A DNA stretch of 64,000 bases from Dryococelus australis (lineage: Eukaryota; Arthropoda; Insecta; Phasmatodea; Phasmatidae). A model generated the notes under the pieces. The model was not told the DNA's origin. It made no database searches and worked only from the letters and a program-made list of their open reading frames with translations. A program made the translations under genes and the position numbers. The stretch covers positions 292,594,966 to 292,658,965 of the forward strand of contig CM057009.1 of NCBI GenBank assembly GCA_029891345.1. Direction: 5' to 3'. Within the stretch, counting starts at the first letter, position 1. Each line of letters starts with the position of its first letter. Shown here piece after piece: positions 60,115 through 64,000 of this stretch.

Positions 60115-61688
60115 TCAGTGGTGGCTGCTGAGGTAGGGCTGCGGGGCGCAACCCTCTTAATAAAATCTCAGATCGCATACTTCTACTTATCTGCTACTCA
60201 GTAAATAATACTGCGTACGAATACGGAGGTTATTTCTCAGCCAATGTTTTTGAGATGGACGAGAGTCTTGTCACGAGAGAAATGTTTTTGGAAATGTCGA
60301 GTGGTAGGGTGGCAGATTCTTCACCCAGAAGTGGGTAGAGTTAGTAGAGAGAGATGACCGTAATATGGGCTAGGGGAGCTACGGGAGGGAGGGAAGACTT
60401 CAGGGGCTCGGCCCTTTTCAGCCAATCACATGCTGTAAATCAGAGAGAGCTGGGCGCGTCCCTGCTCAAACAAAAAAAAAATGGTTTCCTGGAACTTCAC
60501 AAAGTTACCCAAACTACATGTTTTGGAAGCACACTTTCGCGCTCCACTCTTTTGCAGTTGTTAAACACATTTCTTAACTATGCTTGTATTTATTTAGAAT
60601 ATTTCTTATTTATATATATATATCGTTCAAACTCGCGTGAGCTTCAAACATAGTGTGTAATACTCTGAATAAGTTTGTTGTTAATTAATGATGAGCTATG
60701 AGCATCGATTAGAAACAGGGTTGAATTGTTGTTAATGTGGTGTTGTGTAAACTTGTAAATAATTGTTAATTCGGCGAGTAACATTTTAAACCTTATTACG
60801 GCAAAGATTTTCGATTACGAAAAAAAGCTAGAGCTACAGAATCTGGGACCAGCAAAGCCACAGTTAAATATAATTCAATAACAAAGCCAAAGTAGTAAAT
60901 GATTCGTATACGAGAAAATTCGACCTAAGTACACACAATTTCGCGGACTGGCTATGCGGGTGTGAAGTTGGAAATGTGTTGTTTTGTTTAATTTTTTTTG
61001 CTAATGAAACCTAATGATCTTGCGTGGACTGTCAATGGGGTAAAAAAAGTCTTAAAACATTTGGGAGACAAAGTTAAAAGACATAAATCATGTTCGCGAC
61101 ATATAAAAAATGCCATAAAATGTTCATTGCTTGGTAAAGTGAATATACATCGCCAGTAAGATAGCGCGTACAGGTTGACGAATGGATTTTTAAAATAAAT
61201 ATATTAATTAAGATATGCCATTTTCATCCTCTAATTTAAATTTGGCATGAATTTTGTATCTACTGTAGGCTATGTAAATTAGTGTTTGGTTTTAAAAATA
61301 TTTGTTTTAGTACATTTCAGTTATTATTATCATTAGTATGGTTGAATTGGTATTATTATGTTATCTCTCGTCGTCTCGTGTAATGTACCACACCATGTAG
61401 GTACTGGTTGGAAGGCATATAAACAAACTTATAACAAATACATGCCTGTGATAGTGATTACATCTGAACCAGCGGCCACAGCATGTTGACCATTACAAAT
61501 CGGGCGATGATACATTTTTCTTCAAACAACCACACTTATTTTTTGTATTTAGTTACATAAGCTACACTTACTTAAGCCTGTCATAAGCAATATATTTATC
61601 ACTGTGCCTATTAAAAAATTATATTTGTAATGATATGAGTTAGGATCGCTACAGCCCTCCCAGTTTCAGAAGTCACCAGCCGCCACTG
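60115..61688. mobile_element. hAT-like non-autonomous element, about 1.57 kb
   Basis: The ends cagtggtggctgctga and (inverse) cagtggcggctggtga are inverted repeats. They are flanked by aatataat at 60107-60114 and 61689-61696, a perfect 8-base direct repeat, as expected for hAT. The interior has a small frame at 60354-60653 without recognised transposase motifs. Confidence 0.75.
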
Positions 61689-61696
61689 AATATAAT

Positions 61697-62329
61697 GTTC
61701 AATATTCAATTAAAATAGCATTCATGCCTAGACAGTTTCTACATAAATTAATTATCTTCATAACTTACTTCGTATCCAGCAATTGTTTGTTATTTTTAAG
61801 TTTCTTGACGTCCATTATTGTCATGCACGATTCTGATTGTCTGAGACGGTCAAACATCAAATAAAGTTTAGAACCGGCCCAATATTCAAATGTTTGATGG
61901 AAACGGAAGCCATCCAACTTTTCAGGCAAATATGGCGGTGTTTATGACGTTTCGATGACGTCATAACTGTCCAATTTCATTTGACCAAACTTATTGGAAG
62001 CAATTTGACGGAAATATTTGACACGTAACAGGGGCTTTACTCACATTTAAGTTCGTTAAGCGACAATTTTCGTACGTCACAGCATAGTTAATAGTTCCTC
62101 GAGCTTCATCAAGTTGTTCTGTTTTCATTGCCTTTACAAATTTTTAACTAATAACAGCTGGGAAGAAACAAATATGATCTTCCCTGACCACAATAGTCAA
62201 GCAATACCAACTTCCCGAAAATTTACAAAGAAATGCCCTGTGTCGTATCGTTCCATGAAATAAAAAACCTACTTATAAGGCATGTTTTTGCGGAAATTTA
62301 AAAATCCAACATGGCGGAGAATGATCCTC
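61697..62329. other. Non-coding stretch
   Basis: Segment 61885-62030 (tattcaaatgtttgatggaa ... gacggaaatatttgacacgt) looks like an imperfect inverted repeat and may be another MITE. No gene. Confidence 0.4.
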
Positions 62330-62545
62330 TTAACAACGAGGTCTTGAGAGCCGACGCGGGAGATGCGAGGTGGATATGGAGCGATCCCGGAATGCAAGGG
62401 CGGAAGAATCCCAAGAAAACCCACCGACCAGAGGCATAATGTAGCGCGATTCTCACCTGTGAAGGCCGGGAGTGGCGCTCTGGGAATCGAGCCCGGTTCG
62501 CCTTGGTGGGAGGCAAGTTCCCTAACCAGTGCGCCAGCGCGGCCC
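62330..62545 (-). mobile_element. tRNA-derived SINE, family 1
   Basis: On the minus strand: head ggccgcgctggcgcactggt, B box gaaccgggctcgattcccag, body with ggtgggttttcttgggattc, 3' end at ctctcaagacctcgttg. Near full length. Confidence 0.87.
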
Positions 62546-62680
62546 CGAAGCGGCTCCGACATTCCGTTTCGGTTGCCGTTAACAGAGCAGTTGACGTAAA
62601 TTAATTCCAAATACATCAGATGAATTCTACTCATATTTGGAAGCCAACATAGGAAAAATAAAAAGGGGCGATGCCAGATA

Positions 62681-62918
62681 TAGGCTGTTCACGGTAAAGT
62701 GAGCACTTTTTAAGGCCCTCCCAACATGCTTTAACCACAAATAACTACATCGTATTGCAGCATCAGGCATTAAATTTTGCGGGTGGTGAAATGTATACAC
62801 TGTTTTTGTTCGTCACAAAGCAATGTTTATACTAAAAAGCAGCAGGAAGATGGAAATAGGATGAAAGGAAAAATTTAGAATTGCCTTACAAATTGCTCAC
62901 TTTACCGTGAACAGTCTA
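62681..62918 (-). mobile_element. 238-bp TIR MITE (copy 2), inverted to copy 1
   Basis: Ends taggctgttcacggtaaagt and tttaccgtgaacagtcta are near-perfect inverted repeats. Left flank TA at 62679-62680; the right flank is ca, probably a mutated TA. The interior matches 6923-7160 in reverse (agcagcaggaagatggaaat against atttctgtctttctgctgct). Confidence 0.87.
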
Positions 62919-62919
62919 C

Positions 62920-63350
62920 AACAGATTTTTTCCAACTTTGCATTGAAAAAGTATTCTGTATTTTTCCAGACTATTATTTGTAAACAAGTTCCCAATATTA
63001 TTTTCATAATACTAAAAATAAATGAGAAAAATTTTTACTAAATTACTTGCTTTGAAATGTGTAAAACTAATATTTATTTCTAGCGCTTTACAATTTGTAT
63101 TCATTTGCTGTCATTCAATACAAGTTAGAATACTCTCTTTCATATGCACCATCCATTATAGTAACGACTTTTTATGTTGGTCTCCCCTTTCCCGCTTACT
63201 ACTGCCATATTGGTTCGCAGTGCGTCACTCGCTGAATAAAGTTTATTACTAGCAGGCTTGCAGTCAGTGGAGTGCCGATTTGTCCCCCAATCAAATACAA
63301 TTTCATATGTAACACGTAATGCAATCTATATTGTTCGTTTGAGTTGTTGT
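62920..63350. other. AT-rich non-coding stretch
   Basis: No feature supported. Confidence 0.45.
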
Positions 63351-63354
63351 AAAG

Positions 63355-64000
63355 TGTTATTTTTGACGTGAATACGTCTTTAATTTTGCGATCATAGTGG
63401 GAGGCAATCCAGAAAATCCGATGATAACAAAATCGGGGGATACAGTTTGGCATTGCACCTCCGAATCTATCGTCTACGTTCAAAATTCAATTACACCCCT
63501 CGATTACCAAAGGATCAAAGAATATGTTACGTTGAGTGAGGACTGCGAATCATCGCACACGGGAGGGGGGAAGGAGGGGCGCCATTTTGAGTTCGTTTTG
63601 CCGTGTCTCATAACTTCCGCGTAGTATAACTTTTGGCTAGGAAATGCTAAGACACTCGGTTAGGTTTCAATCGACAGCTCTAGTCAGGATCAATCGATTG
63701 TGTGTATAAAAACTTTTGTGTGGCGTGGTTATGGTGAAATTGTACTAGTTTAATGTAAAAAATCAAGAAAATCTAACACAATTTTGGCCTATACTCGTCA
63801 AAAAAGCCAAGTCGAAATACTGAAATCGTATACGGTTGGAAAGAGCATCTCAAAAGCAGTCCAGTGAAACCCATAAAACCCCATATGATCGAGTGAAGCG
63901 GTGCCGGGAACGAAAAAAAAAACATCAAGGCGCCCGAGCGCGTCAATGCAGGCGTATTCACGCAAACGGCCGTGTCCCAACACAGCACCCCCAAATTTCT
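63355..64000 (+). repeat. Unidentified repeat, copy 2 (runs to window edge)
   Basis: Inverted partner of 48990-49640, about 14.4 kb away; both share attcaattacaccactcgat-type sequence, caatcgattgtgtgtataaa-type sequence and cgtatacggttggaaag. It is cut by the right edge of the window, so neither the far end nor the total length is known. Confidence 0.7.

Overview
The window is eukaryotic and almost certainly from an insect with a large, repeat-rich genome. It is AT-rich, there is no bacterial-style gene packing, and it carries tRNA-derived SINEs, a jockey-like LINE, hAT- and Tc1/mariner-type MITEs, foldback elements and many microsatellites. The SINE types look like those of orthopteroid (polyneopteran) insects such as stick insects; that assignment rests on recall, not on a search. 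Only one short stretch (1859-2092) looks like an exon of a host gene.

The main object is a degraded Polinton/Maverick-like (adintovirus-like) element at 33491-47294, about 13.8 kb. It has inverted termini of roughly 420-460 bp and a 6-bp target-site duplication (acagta / acaata). On the minus strand lie, in transcription order, a small zinc-finger ORF, an A32/FtsK-like packaging ATPase, a coiled-coil ORF, a DUF8207-like gene and a retroviral-type integrase with a chromodomain-like tail, packed like a viral gene block. Facing it on the plus strand are a pX/pVI-like minor capsid gene and an adenain-like cysteine protease, converging on a fragment of a double-jelly-roll major capsid gene. Frameshifts, one in-frame stop, a changed Walker A lysine and a changed catalytic-site cysteine show that the copy is dead. 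No family B DNA polymerase, intact or broken, was recognised. The right half holds ORFs of unknown function and an array of palindromic CCAAT boxes.

Layout. 0-7.2 kb: SINEs, one exon candidate, a divergent tandem repeat interrupted by a 136-bp MITE, and a 238-bp MITE. 8.4-12.3 kb: a large foldback structure whose two arms pair, with a hAT-type insertion in one arm and another TIR element in the other. 12.3-24.6 kb: AT-rich non-coding DNA with a TIR element (17.7-18.6), a SINE and a hairpin (23.8-24.2). 26.4-31.7 kb: a strongly G-depleted, A/C-rich domain made partly of roughly 300-bp repeated blocks. 32.3-47.5 kb: the Polinton-like element inside a 146-bp-period repeat, with a separate 1.07-kb insertion in the left flank. 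47.8-64 kb: a hairpin element, SINEs, MITEs, a jockey-like LINE split by a 38-bp tRNA-A-box minisatellite, a hAT-like element, and two inverted copies (49.0-49.6 and 63.35-64.0) of an unidentified repeat.
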